A stretch of DNA of 64,000 bases from Capsicum annuum. Taxonomy: Eukaryota > Streptophyta > Magnoliopsida > Solanales > Solanaceae. Under the pieces are notes generated by a model. That model saw only the letters and a program-made list of their open reading frames with translations, was not told the DNA's origin and did no database searches. The DNA is taken from positions 41,668,047 to 41,732,046 of the forward strand of contig NC_061119.1 in NCBI RefSeq assembly GCF_002878395.1. The letters are read 5' to 3'. This document shows positions 21,785-32,334 of this stretch, one piece after another. Each line of letters opens with the position of its first letter. Position 1 is the first letter of the stretch. The position numbers were made by a program, and so were the translations under genes.

Positions 21785-23001
21785 TGATGTTGGGTGTATT
21801 TATGCTTTCTAGCATGATAATTCTAGCCATTTTAGCTTTGTTTTGAGGATGATTTGTGTGCTATATGGGTTGATAATTTGATAAATGTGTATCAAAGTGT
21901 TAAATCACGTGTTTACGATGTTTAAAGTGAGTTCCAAATAAGTTTGTACTTAAAAATTCATAGAGTTCAACCGAGAAAACTAGCGTTACTAGCTTGAGCT
22001 AGGTGCTTGTCTAGTTGATTTCGGAGGATTCTATTGTATTTAATGTGTTCCAAATGGTTTTAATAGGTGATTCTGAGTGGAATAATTTTTTTGAAGTGAG
22101 TAAAGATTAATTTGAATAAGTGTACAGCTGGAAAAATAAGGAAAGATCAATGTGAACTAGCTTAGCTTAGCTCTTGTTTGATTCGTCGTTATGGATGTAG
22201 TGTTATGTTTCTCTCTTAATTCGTGTGGTGTGATTTTGTAGAAAGCTTTTGGAGCTGAATATGATGATATTTTGATTTTAAAGAGGCTTGTAATTCATGG
22301 GAAAGATGCCACAAAACAAGGGATCAAGAGGGGAGACTCAACACTTAACCAAATTTCGGAGAGCAAATCCCAGAGAGGCAGGGCGATTTGGAGGCACAGC
22401 CTTGCCTAGAGCGGTGCTCTAACTAGGGAGACACCCCACCTATAGTGGGGATAAACCTAGGGAGACACTCCCACCTAGTCCCGGGCTCAATAGCTGAAGG
22501 TTTTATTGTCCATCACGGAATGGGCTTACTCATATACTATAAATACATGTTGTATCACGTTTTTACACATCTTTTAGCATATTTTGGAGAGCAAAGGGCT
22601 GCTACAACTTCTTCATTAGGTTTTTATTATTTTTATTTAGTTCATTCATATTTTTAGTCGTCAATTACAATTTTGTGATTACGATTATGACTATGCGTGG
22701 CTAAACGCGCTTTTCCGGGTTAAAGCCAAAAACTTGGTTACTTTTATTTTGAATTAAGTTCATTACTTTGCACATTATTTTCCTTACTTGTAGTTTACTT
22801 TGCGCATTATTTACTTTACTTTCAATTTACAAACTCAATTCTCTCTTTTGGTTACTCTCGCATCAATTGAATCTAAATTGTGAACTGAAATTGAATTATT
22901 GCTAAATCAAGTCTCTGTGGGATTGATACTTGGCTTTCATTTTGGCCACTTTATTACTTGATCAGACCACGTACACTTGCGTGTGCGCTTGGGCACTGTC
23001 A
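21785..23001 (+). repeat. NA1 3' LTR (1217 bp, internally deleted)
   Basis: Starts TGATGTTGGGTG and ends GGGCACTGTCA. Compared with the 5' copy it has lost about 410 bp between the ATTAAGTTCATTA block and the CAATTTACAAACTC block. GypA sequence resumes immediately after the CCCAC duplicate. Confidence 0.87.
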
Positions 23002-23006
23002 CCCAC

Positions 23007-24000
23007 ACTTGAAGAACTTCGAATTCAATTGCTGTTCCCACATAGAGGTGATTAGCATGATCCACCTCATTCTTCGAATAAACCAGAATGTCATCAATAA
23101 ACACAATAACGAAGAGATCCAAATACTAACGAAAAACTCTGTTCATCAGATCCATAAATGCCGCTGGAGAAGTATTCAACCCAAATGACATTACCAAATA
23201 CTCAAAGTGCCCATACCGAGTACGAAAATCCCTCTTAGGGATATCCACCTCCCTAATCTTTAACTGATGGTACCCAGACCGAAGATCTATCTTATAAAAG
23301 AACTTGGCACCTTGCAACCAGTCAAACAAATCATCTATTATTGGAAGAGGATAATTTTTCTTGACCGTCACCTTGTTCAGCTGCCTATAATCAATGCACA
23401 TCCAAAGGGAACCATTCTTCTTGCATACAAACAACATCGGTTCACCCCAAGGAGATACACTAGGATAAATAAACCTCTTATACAGAAGATTCTTAAGTTT
23501 CTCCTTGAGTTTCCTCAACTCAGCCAGAGCCATTCTATACGGAGGAATGAAAATTAGATGCGTGTCCAGAACCAAGTCAATACAAAACTCTATTTCCCTA
23601 TCTGGAAGAACACCAAGAATATCATTCGAAAAAAACTTTGGAAAAATTATTAACCACTGGAACTGAATGGAAAGAAGGATTTTTCAAATTAGAATCTTTA
23701 ACCCAGACCAAGTGATAAAGAAAACCTTTAGAGATCAACCTCTGATCTCTAATATAAGAAATAAATCTCCCCATAGGAGATGGAGAACCACCCTTCCATT
23801 CTATAATCATCTCACCAGGAAACCTAAAGAAAACCCTATGGGTCTGACAATCCAAGGATGAAAACAAGAGTGCAACCAATCTATACCCAGAATGACATCA
23901 AAGTCCACCATATCCAACTCAAACAGATCTACCAAGGTCTGCTTTCCACCAACAAATACCACACCCCCTATAAACTCTCTTAGCGATAACTGAGTCATCT
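23007..24000 (-). pseudogene. GypA protease end and reverse transcriptase, right of NA1
   Basis: The minus strand carries the end of the gypsy protease (VDLFELDMVDFDVILGIDWL, about 23940-23885). RT follows, with [43 protein letters not shown] (first catalytic Asp) and the intact active site [12 protein letters not shown] (about 23110-23075). A tRNA-primed RT of this type copies element RNA inside the particle. The frame from 23575 to 23126 is open for 149 codons. After DHANHL about ten codons are missing before the KEQQL/KFFKC segment, and NA1 then interrupts it. Arg and Asn stand at positions usually Thr in the KRDFRTRYG and GLNTSPAAF motifs. Confidence 0.85.
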
Positions 24001-24171
24001 ATCGGGGTAGAAACAAAAAGGATCCAAAATAACTTCTGAATTGAAACCAAAATATACAACCTTATAAGGAGTCACATAGGAAAGAGTAGACCCCAGATCA
24101 AGTAAACAATATACATCACGAGAGAAAAGTTATAATATACCAGTAACGAGATCAGGTGATGACTCAGATTC

Positions 24172-24640
24172 CTATTGGGATACTAAATCATACAAACTAT
24201 TCTGACCAACACTAGAACCAGGAGCAGTAACAAAAGTAGATGCAATACCACCAGGTGTAGAAGAAGAAGATGAAGCCACAAAAATCTTATTCTCCCCCGT
24301 AGAAACTTTTTTAATCGGAAAATCCCTAAGACGATGGCCAGCCTGGCCACACTTCAAGTTTTTGTCCCTTCCTTCATCGCAATAACCCCAATGATAATGA
24401 CCACATAACTGACAAGGAGGGCATGAAGAAATTGAGCTGATAAGTTGCAAAGTTTACCCCCTCCATATTGGTAGCTTGTACACCCAAAATATTTTTTCCA
24501 TTTTATCCAAGAAGCCCTATGAATCCTCCTCCACATTCACTCCAGAAAAAGTAGGAGGACCTATCTTCATAAATTTGCTAACCCTTTTAGCCTCAGTAGA
24601 CAAATCACCCGTTGTACCACGCTTAGACTAAGCAACAAAC
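24172..24640 (-). pseudogene. GypA gag remnant, internally deleted
   Basis: The minus strand reads KFMKIGPPTFSGVN and FLDKMEKIFWV, the conserved N-terminal gag region. It then jumps within about 40 codons to the zinc-knuckle region, CQLCGHYHWGYC and KCGQAGHRLRDFP; the second knuckle has lost two of its three Cys. The roughly 200 codons of capsid that normally lie between are absent. A Ser-rich spacer leads to the protease. Confidence 0.75.
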
Positions 24641-25040
24641 ATCTAAGCAATAACATGATTAAACTAACAAAATTCTACATTAGTCACCTTGCCTTGAGGA
24701 GGACTAGTAGAAACAGGTGAAATTCCTGAAAAATCAGGGATAGGATCGTGAAATTAAAGATGAACCCCAGAAGTAAGGCGCATCCCTTTAGCATTACCCC
24801 CAGATGGGATCGGAGAATTTCCTTATGTTCTAGATCTAAGAGTCATGATATGAAAGATAAACAAAAAAAGATTAGAGAAGATCCCAGGACTGAGACTCTA
24901 AGTTTAAAATAGAATACCAAGAAAGTGAAACATTCCTAAATACCTTATAGCCTCTCCCTTATGAGTGTTGTGTGCTACACACCCCTAAAGGTGACTCTAC
25001 TAGTCATAGTTTTGTGGATTACCAATTGACCATGAACCTA

Positions 25041-25052
25041 GGCTCTGATACC
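25041..25052 (-). other. GypA primer-binding site
   Basis: The minus strand reads GGTATCAGAGCC, matching the initiator tRNA-Met complement, four bases inside the right LTR. It confirms that the right-hand LTR is the 5' LTR and that the element lies on the minus strand. Confidence 0.85.
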
Positions 25053-25056
25053 TTTT

Positions 25057-27473
25057 TGACATGATGCAACCAGGGGACTAATCGTAATGGGCGTCCTAAG
25101 TTCGATCGGGATCGAAGACCACCCTCATTACGCAACCCAACCTTCAATCGCCTGCCCTAAGTTGGCTGTATTTCAAGCATATAACAAGATAGTGCAACAA
25201 CTCACATGATGACTCTGGAATAAGATCACAACCGTGACTGACTTAATCCGGTCCAACCATCCCATACCAATAATCCAACTATACTAAATCGATATCGAAA
25301 TAATGGCAATAAACCAGGCCATAACCAAAGATGTTTCAAAACATAGTATAATTAATCCCAAAATGAAATAGGATGGAACAACCAACAATATCGTCCTATG
25401 ATGTCATCCCACTAGCTTATTCCATTGCCAATGTCGACACCTATATTAATCCTGCCCATTCGAGCCTATTAAAATACCACAAAGCCTCAAACCAAAAGAG
25501 TAATAAAATCCAATTGGGGCATGCCCCCAACTATAGCCAAAATTAATATCTAAAAATAAACCAAAGTGTCTAGAAATATCCATAACATAAAATGGAGCCT
25601 TCTGAAAGGATGAAACCTCACCACTTTAGTTCAAATGCTATCTCTGAGTCAATCACTATGTATAATGAGTAGGATTCCAGGTTCCTGCATAGCGTGGGTA
25701 TACAACCGCTGGTAGATGGGTTAGTGGGTGAATGCTAGCATGATCTCAGGATAAGAATAAAATAATGCCATCTATAAAATCAAGTAAAACCATCTATATG
25801 CAAAAAACCATACATAGATATACATAACCAAGCTAGGAAAGGGGACCGGGTTTAGCATGCCTTTAAAACCTTTACCTGGGCTGTGTAGCTTTGCCACCCT
25901 AAACCACTCACAGGCTATATCTGTCCATCTTCCCCTATTGAAACGGACCAAGTATGTGTAGCCGCATGACCAGGGAAGAAAACCTTAGGATGACTAGCAC
26001 ATCCCCAAAATATAGTGTGACATCATGCACACGGTCACAAAGACCAACCTCATATCGGCAAATATGAGTTTTTCGTTTTGGTCCTATCGGGACCTCCACC
26101 TTCCACAACTTTGTTACACCTCCAACCATTATTTCCTAATTAAAACTATTTTCTAAATAACCAAACCATTAACCTAGGCCATTGATATTGGTATTATCAT
26201 ACCAATCCTTACTTGTAAGTAATATCCATAGCCAACCATGTATAAGTTTAAAGGGACTTTCAAGTTCCCTTCCATTAACTATATTAAACTACTTGGGGAA
26301 TTCCATGTACCCCATAAGAATAACCATTAGCTATTTACCATTCCAAGTCATTTAAACCATGCATAATTCCTTTTCCAGTTTTAAAACATGCAAGAGTTCC
26401 ATTAAAAGTTGTCAATGCAATAAACATAATTTTATAAGCATTTTATCAAACATATTGGGGGCATAATATGACCAAACTAATTCCAATTACCATTAAACCA
26501 TTATCACACAATCCAATTATCCAAAAGCACCACCGTTATTGTATATAAAAGCATAATTAAAATCATGTAAAACTATAACCAACTACTTAACATCAAAATC
26601 CCCAATTCATACTTAAAAACAAAAATCATACAATCAATGAAATCATGGAAACATTCATAAAAATCATGCCTTTAGATAAAATTAACAATGAGGGAAGAGA
26701 ACATGCCTTTAACTAAGATGATGATGGAAAGAAATCACCAAGACAAGCCCCAAATCAATCCTCTAGTTGAAACCCTTGCTTCCCTTGCCCAAAAGCTTTT
26801 GAGAGAATTTCAAAGTGTTTAGAAGAGTTTCTATGTATTAATGAATAGAATAATAGGGTAAATAACCTTCAAAGTAGGTTAGAAGTTGTGGGACTTTATT
26901 AGGATAAGTGGGGAAATATCTACTATACCCCTATATAAGTTGCACCAAATTCCCATCACAAGGGTACGACTGAACCACATAAGTCGTAACCTCTGATATG
27001 AGTGGTAACCTTCACTCATATCCTAAGCTTCAATATTTGGATCAAACACTATCCAGTATATTACTCATCTAACCAAGTCATATCCAAAGCATATGATCTA
27101 TACCTTTCACCCGTACCCTGGCAGATTTAAAACCAAGGAAGATTTAGACATTGTCCACCATATGAGTCTTGGGTACAACTCATACCCTAGTTTATGGCTC
27201 ATGGTGATCCACTCGTACTCAGATCCAACCTAAGTAACTAAGTTTAATATTAAGTTAAGGAACTAAATAATCCGTAACCACCAATATGACTCGTACCCCT
27301 AAGTCATACCCATTTCTGTAACCAAAATTCATCCCACCAATCAACACTAGTCAGCATACAACTAGACTATACCATCTGTTCCCCAACATCCAGCTCGTAC
27401 CCGTGAGATGTATTGGGTCCAGAGATCAAAATTCTAGGAAAATTTTCTAAGGCCCACAAACCAAGGTATTTCA
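25057..27473 (-). repeat. GypA 5' LTR (2417 bp, right copy)
   Basis: On the plus strand it runs from TGACATGATGCAACCAGGGG to CCAAGGTATTTCA and aligns with 12718-15142 over its whole length. The outer edge touches the AATTA duplicate, after which Cop3 sequence resumes. Confidence 0.9.
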
Positions 27474-27978
27474 AATTAGTGTCAAAAACCTTTTCAAATA
27501 AAAAATCATTTCAAATAATTCTTGTTCCAAGCATAAGAGTTTCTAATTTTCTTCTATCCTAAGAAAGGTGAATATTCTCATAGAACATGCGCACAGGTTT
27601 CTCATATACTTCCATGCCGCAAAGAGGAAAAACTAAAGATAAATCTTAAAATTTGAAAAAGGAACTTATATTGAAGTGAGTTTCCTTCAACTGAGAGAGA
27701 TTGACTATTCGATCAAGTAACACTAAGTAATTTTTTAAGGTGACAAACTTCTTCCTTTGTGAGCAAGTCTAAAATTTGTGCATGTCCTCTTGTGGAAGGG
27801 AATCTAGAGGGGTCTAAGGATTCTTTTTGATAGACTAATTTATGCTTGGGGCTAATCATTTTTTGGAAAGAGTTGAGTGCAAGGAGTGCAAAGAGGCTTC
27901 CATAGATGAGCCAGAGATGAGAATAGGATCATGGTTGTTAGAGTGACAATATCTAGGGGTATTGATCCGATTAGCCAT
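27474..27978 (-). pseudogene. Cop3 third ORF, N-terminal part
   Basis: A minus-strand ATG at 27978-27976 opens MANRINTPRYCHSNNHDPIL, the first good start after a CT-rich leader. Later blocks LLTKEEVCHLKKLL, a VRMFYENIHLS motif and LMLGTRII lie just before the GypA junction. VRxFYxN followed by a short charged segment is the conserved opening of the plant-transposon-protein-like family. The part after the junction is 12717-11830. Together the two pieces make roughly 470 codons without GypA. Stops and frameshifts are present in both. Confidence 0.6.
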
Positions 27979-28289
27979 TGGTATTGTTCTTTTCATTTGA
28001 GAATAATAGGCTTGGATAAGGTTTTAAAGGTAGAGAGAGAGAGGAAAGGCAGAAATTTAAAGAGGGTAAAGTTAACAACAAGAAGTTGAAGAGAGGTGAA
28101 TTTAATGGAGGCGACTTGTGAAGTAAAACAATGAAAGATTTTTGGGGAAATGAAAAGGGTAAAGTGGCAATAATTAAGAAGAGAGAAAAAAAATGAGGCA
28201 TGAAGGGATGGTTAAAAAGAGATATGATGATGAGTTAGAAAAAAGGTTTACCAAAATAAAAATAAAAAAATAATGTACAATCAAATATC
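27979..28289 (-). other. Cop3 spacer between pol end and third ORF
   Basis: On the element's strand this is pyrimidine-rich (T and CT runs) and lies between the RNase H end and the third-ORF start. A 76-codon open frame here is Leu/Ser/Phe-rich because of the CT bias and shows no family match. Such a spacer may serve expression of the downstream ORF (inference). Confidence 0.4.
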
Positions 28290-28578
28290 ATTAATACAGG
28301 TTATACCAAGGCTTTTTCTTAAGGAATAAAATCTTTCTTAAACAAGGGTTTAGTAAAAGTATCAACCAACTGATTTTCTGAATCAATAAGTTTTAAGAAA
28401 AAATCTACATTTTCTACATGATCTCAAATAAAATGAAACTTTATTCAATATGCTTAGCTCTAGAATGATCACAATGAGTAAATTAGAATCTTACACAAAG
28501 AAATATTAGGACTACCAAAGATGATATCATCAACATAAATTTGCACAATGAGTAAATTAGAATCTAGATTTTGAGTGA
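28290..28578 (-). pseudogene. Cop3 RT active-site and RNase H C-terminal fragment
   Basis: On the minus strand the piece starts at the GypB junction and reads FTQNLDSNLLIVQIYVDDII, with the intact copia YVDD catalytic loop (about 28530-28510). It then skips to the RNase H end: SRAKHIE-like, FIRDHVENVDFF and ENQLVDTFTKPL (about 28450-28330). The ~1.3 kb that should separate these motifs is deleted. A 22-bp word ending GTAAATTAGAATCT occurs twice, at 28469-28490 and 28543-28564. The upstream part of RT lies beyond GypB at 43985. Confidence 0.83.
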
Positions 28579-28583
28579 AAAGA

Positions 28584-30750
28584 TGTAACACCCTTGAAAT
28601 TTTGAGTACTTAATTTTTTGCCTTTTCGTGCTTGAAATATTAATTTTTGACTCATATTATGTTCAGGGATATTAAAAGGGTAATATGAAAGAATTTTAAA
28701 ATTTTCAAATGAGGTTTGGGGTGGTTTTGGGACACGAAGGTAGTAAGCCTCCGCGATATGGGCGTGTCACAAAGGCTAGTCTCCTCGATAGCCTCCATGT
28801 CATGGAGGTTGGATCTCCATGATAGGGTCTGTCGCATGGAGGATAGCCTTCGCGATATAGTAATTTTGGGTTGTCTTGTTCTTTTTAAAGTAGAATGAGG
28901 GGTAAAGAGGTCCTTTCACCTATAAATGATTTTTAATCACTATACGGACCTATTTCTATCAGTTTTCAATATACGAAGGTCATTCTCATTACTCTCAACC
29001 ATCCTATCTCAAATTCCCCTTTTTAAGTCAAGGCTAGTATTCAAGGAGGTGATCATCTAGGGTCCTAAGGGTGTGGTTTTCTTCAAATTTCTTGGAAATT
29101 AAGGCATGTATCTCTTTCCCTATTCTTATAATTTTCCTAATGGTATGAATTGATTATAAATGCATGGTCTTGGTATGGGTTTTGACGTGGTTGAGTGCTT
29201 TTGATGTGATTGTCATTAAATTGATTTTTTCATCGTTTATTAGAAATACTCATGTTTTATTATTGATTTCGATCTTTGTTGGGTGCATAGAAATGGTGAA
29301 TAAACTGAGGGGTCATGTTTAAACCCCAATTTGATGATTTGGCTTTGATATATGGTTTTAAAACAATTTGTCCTCAACCTTTGTGTGAAATTAACAATGA
29401 ACATGATTTTAACATATTTCAAATTGCTCACTTGTACTAATATATTGGTATAAAAAGATTAATGAAGTATAAATTATTTCTTTGAAAGGCCTTGGTGGCC
29501 TTGGATTGATTATGAATTGAAACCTTGGGGTTCGGTTGGTTAAATAGTTTTGAGTCCCAAATGGTAAATTACTTGGAGGCTTTTGAGCCAATGAGTTAGA
29601 GTCCTAGTTGGCTAAATAATTGATAGGGCATGATGATATTATCTTGTAAACAAAGTTGGTATAACGATACAAACAGATTACCTTGATGCATAACTGGTTT
29701 AGTAAAATGGAAATGTGTGTTAAATATTTTAATTGGGCTTAAAAGAGGGTTGTATAGCTAATCGTAAAAGGTAAAGGTCTCGAGAAGGGCCAATACTGGA
29801 AACCTTGCTAGATGGTGCAGGGGTTAATATGGCTTAGGGTTAGAATCCCCTTTTATGCTTATGACCAGGTGGTTCGAGTATACCTTATTATATTTTTGGT
29901 AGGTTAGAGTCCCCTATATTACATTATATAATCGGGTGCTTAAGTCACCTTGGTATATAATTGGGATGTTCGAGTCCCTCGTGCATATATATGAGATAAT
30001 TATTTGGTTTGTGTGGCTACACGTATTAGGGATTGACTAGGGGGTGAGAGCTGGGGTCGATATAGCTCGTGGGGTACTATTATATGACGGTTAAGATATA
30101 CATCCCAGGTTAATATTTTTAAATGTTCATGTTAAGACTTGTTCTTTGCCTTACATGTGATATATATATATATGTATGTATGTATGTATTTGATGGTGTG
30201 CATTAGTTTTGACTGGTTTTCAATTGTTATGCATGACATTATTTGTTCCCTTATTCCTGAGTTACATGCTAGAACTCTAACCACTCACCGTCTTCAGAAG
30301 TTGTCTCCCAACGCGAGTCAGGAACTGGCCATAGTTCTACTTCTCCTGTGCAGTGATCTGGTGTTCATGTTTAGGTCGTAAGTTGACTTGTAGAGGTGAG
30401 CTTCCATCCTTTAAAAGACTCAAAAGACTTTATTTTATGTTTGGTTTTTCATGTCAGACTTTAGTTCATATTTGTTTTAGCTATGGTCAGGGGCATATAC
30501 TGACACTTTATTGGTACTTGTTTTTTTGTTAGAGGCTTTATGGATATTGTGGACTTAGGTATTGTGGATGCTTTAGGATGTTGATCCACTGCAAATCCTT
30601 CTTAGATTTCTTATAACATTTTGTCTTATATTGATATTCATTCTCTGTTAGGTGTTCTTAGTTGTGTTAGAATAGGCTCAGGGGGTAGTCCTTGATCCTC
30701 GGTGGACTTGGGATGCTTGTCACAGCCAGGCCCTGGTTTGGATTAGGACA
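28584..30750 (+). repeat. GypB 5' LTR (2167 bp)
   Basis: Starts TGTAACACCCTTGAAATTTT and ends GGATTAGGACA. It matches 35852-38009 plus 43955-43979. It contains a hairpin CCTCCATG-T-CATGGAGG (28793-28809), a series of imperfect ~40-bp repeats near 29830-29990, and a (TA)n(TATG)n microsatellite. The 80-codon frame at 30139-30381 is also seen in decayed form in the 3' LTR and is not treated as a gene. Confidence 0.9.
30160..30189. repeat. (TA)n(TATG)n microsatellite inside the GypB 5' LTR
   Basis: A run of about six TA units passes into four TATG units. The 3' LTR has only a short ATGTATG trace at the matching place (about 37484-37492), so the run expanded after insertion or shrank in the other copy. 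Confidence 0.8.
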
Positions 30751-30754
30751 AAGT

Positions 30755-30766
30755 TGGTATTAGAGC
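30755..30766 (+). other. GypB primer-binding site
   Basis: TGGTATTAGAGC lies four bases after the 5' LTR, one C-to-T change from the initiator tRNA-Met complement. Confidence 0.85.
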
Positions 30767-30961
30767 CTAGGATTTGGTGTCATGGGGTTTCCACAAAGCT
30801 AAGTCGAGTAGAATATCTTTTAGGGGTATGAAGTGTGCCATAATTATAAGAGAGAGGCTACGAGGCATTTACAAATGTTTCCCTTTCTTGTTGTCTTATT
30901 TTGGGCTATAGAGTCTAAGGTTTTGGATTTCTCTAGCTCCCATTTATTTGCTTTTTAGATT

Positions 30962-32300
30962 ATGACTTCCAAATAATCTGAAGCTTATGGAAACTCATCT
31001 GTCCTTCTAAAGACAATGTTCATGGATTTCGCCCAACTTATGGGGTATAGATCGGGTCTAGGTTCACTGCTTCTGATTGTCCCCATGGAGTACCACTTGT
31101 CTCCGCTGATCTATCTTCAGCTAGTGGCACACATACTCAGCCACCTTAGGGAGATATTATTAATATTGAGTTTCACCAATCCATTCATTTATTGACTCAG
31201 TTGGTGACATCTCAATCATATCGAATAGGTTCTACTGGGAGTTCATCTAAGGCTACTAAAGTTGGCCAGTTTATGAGACAACCCTCTAACTTTCACTAGT
31301 ACTAAGGTTGATGAGGATCCTTAATGTTTTATAGATAAGATAGAAAAGATCTTCTGGGTTATGCAAGCTACTGAAGTAGAAGGCATGGAATTTGCTGCCT
31401 ATCCATTGAAGGATGTAGCATACTAATGGTATGAGAAGTGAGAATAGCTTAGGGGTGATAATACTGAGTCTGCTTTGTGGGATAATTTCTCAAGTACCTT
31501 TCTAGACAGCTTCTTTTCTCAAGAGTTGAGGGAGGCAGAAACTAAGGAATTATTGAATTTAAAGCAAGGCAGGATGATACTAAAGTAGTATACCTTGAAG
31601 TTTCATTAGGTATCACGATATGCCCTTGAGCTAGTGTCTAGAATGAGGGCTAGAATGAGGAAATTTGATTTTGGTTTGTCCTATAAATTTATTTTGGAGA
31701 GTAAGGTTGCCTTGTTGAACAAGGACATAGGTATATCTCAACTGGTAGTGTATATGCAGCAGGTTAAGGAGGAAAATAAGAGGCAAACAAATATAGAGGA
31801 GAGGCAGAGTAATAAATTTTGATATTCAGATTAGGATAGAGGTCAACAGTAGAGTGGTAAAGATGGTAGAAAAAGGTCTAAGAAGAGGTAGGACAACTCG
31901 AGTTCATGTTCGATGGCTTGTGCTCCTTATCTAAAGTTGTCCGGGGATTATCATTGTATGAGTGGTGATGGTTATTGGGTACAGGGTGCCCAATCTCAAG
32001 CTAGTAGAGCCCAATCAGCTCTATCATATCCTTCTTGCAAATTTTATGGTTGGTTGCATCATGGTTTCTATGATGAGGGAATAATAGGTGTTTTTATTGT
32101 GGTCAGATTGGCTATTTCCTGTGGGATTGTCCTTCAAAGGTTTCTTTTGGGGATAATAGGGTTCCTATTGCAACTTCATCAACTCCTGCACCAAAGAGTG
32201 CCACTTCTAGCTCTGGAAGGGTGCCACTTTTGGCTCTGGCATTGGTCGGAACCACCTCTATGCACTTACTACTCATCAGGAGTCTGAGGCATCCTCTAAT
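30962..32300 (+). pseudogene. GypB gag remnant with zinc knuckle
   Basis: The ATG at 30962 is the first after the leader. Capsid motifs follow: CFIDKIEKIFWVMQATEVEG (about 31326-31385), WYEK, ALWDNFSSTFLDSFF, YTLKFHxxSRYALELVSRMR and ISQLVVYMQQVKEE (to about 31770). The knuckle is CFYCGQIGYFLWDCP at about 32090-32134, where the zinc-binding His has become Tyr. About ten stops, many readable as CAG-to-TAG or TGG-to-TAG changes, and frame shifts interrupt it. Confidence 0.8.
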
Positions 32301-32334
32301 GTCATTACTTATATGTTAAAATTCTTTTCTCGTG

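Larger units (their letters stand above)
15972..23001 (+). mobile_element. NA1: non-autonomous Athila/Tat-like LTR element with gag-protease only
   Basis: The LTRs share TGATGTTGGGTGTATTTATG at their starts. The flanking 5-mers are CTCAC (15967-15971) and CCCAC (23002-23006), and the GypA RT frame resumes across them. The primer site resembles TGGCGCCGTTGTCGGGGA, as in Athila/Tat elements. The 4.2-kb interior has a decayed gag plus aspartic protease, but no RT, RNase H or integrase motif on either strand. This fits the LARD/TR-GAG class, mobilised in trans by a full relative (inference). Confidence 0.85.
12718..27473 (-). mobile_element. GypA: Ty3/gypsy chromovirus-like element, inserted in the Cop3 third ORF
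   Basis: Two ~2.4-kb LTRs bracket gag, protease, RT and an integrase C-terminus with chromodomain-like tail on the minus strand. The flanking 5-mers are ACTTA (12713-12717) and AATTA (27474-27478), one mismatch. Long LTRs, a Met-tRNA primer site and the chromodomain-like tail fit the Del/Tekay clade. RNase H and most of integrase are deleted, and the RT is interrupted by NA1. It is degenerate. Confidence 0.9.

Noticed and set aside
30139..30381. 80-codon frame recurring at 37468-37692
   Set aside because: Both are the same part of the GypB LTRs, and SoloG carries the same DNA block without an equivalent frame. I treat it as a conserved LTR DNA element, not a gene.
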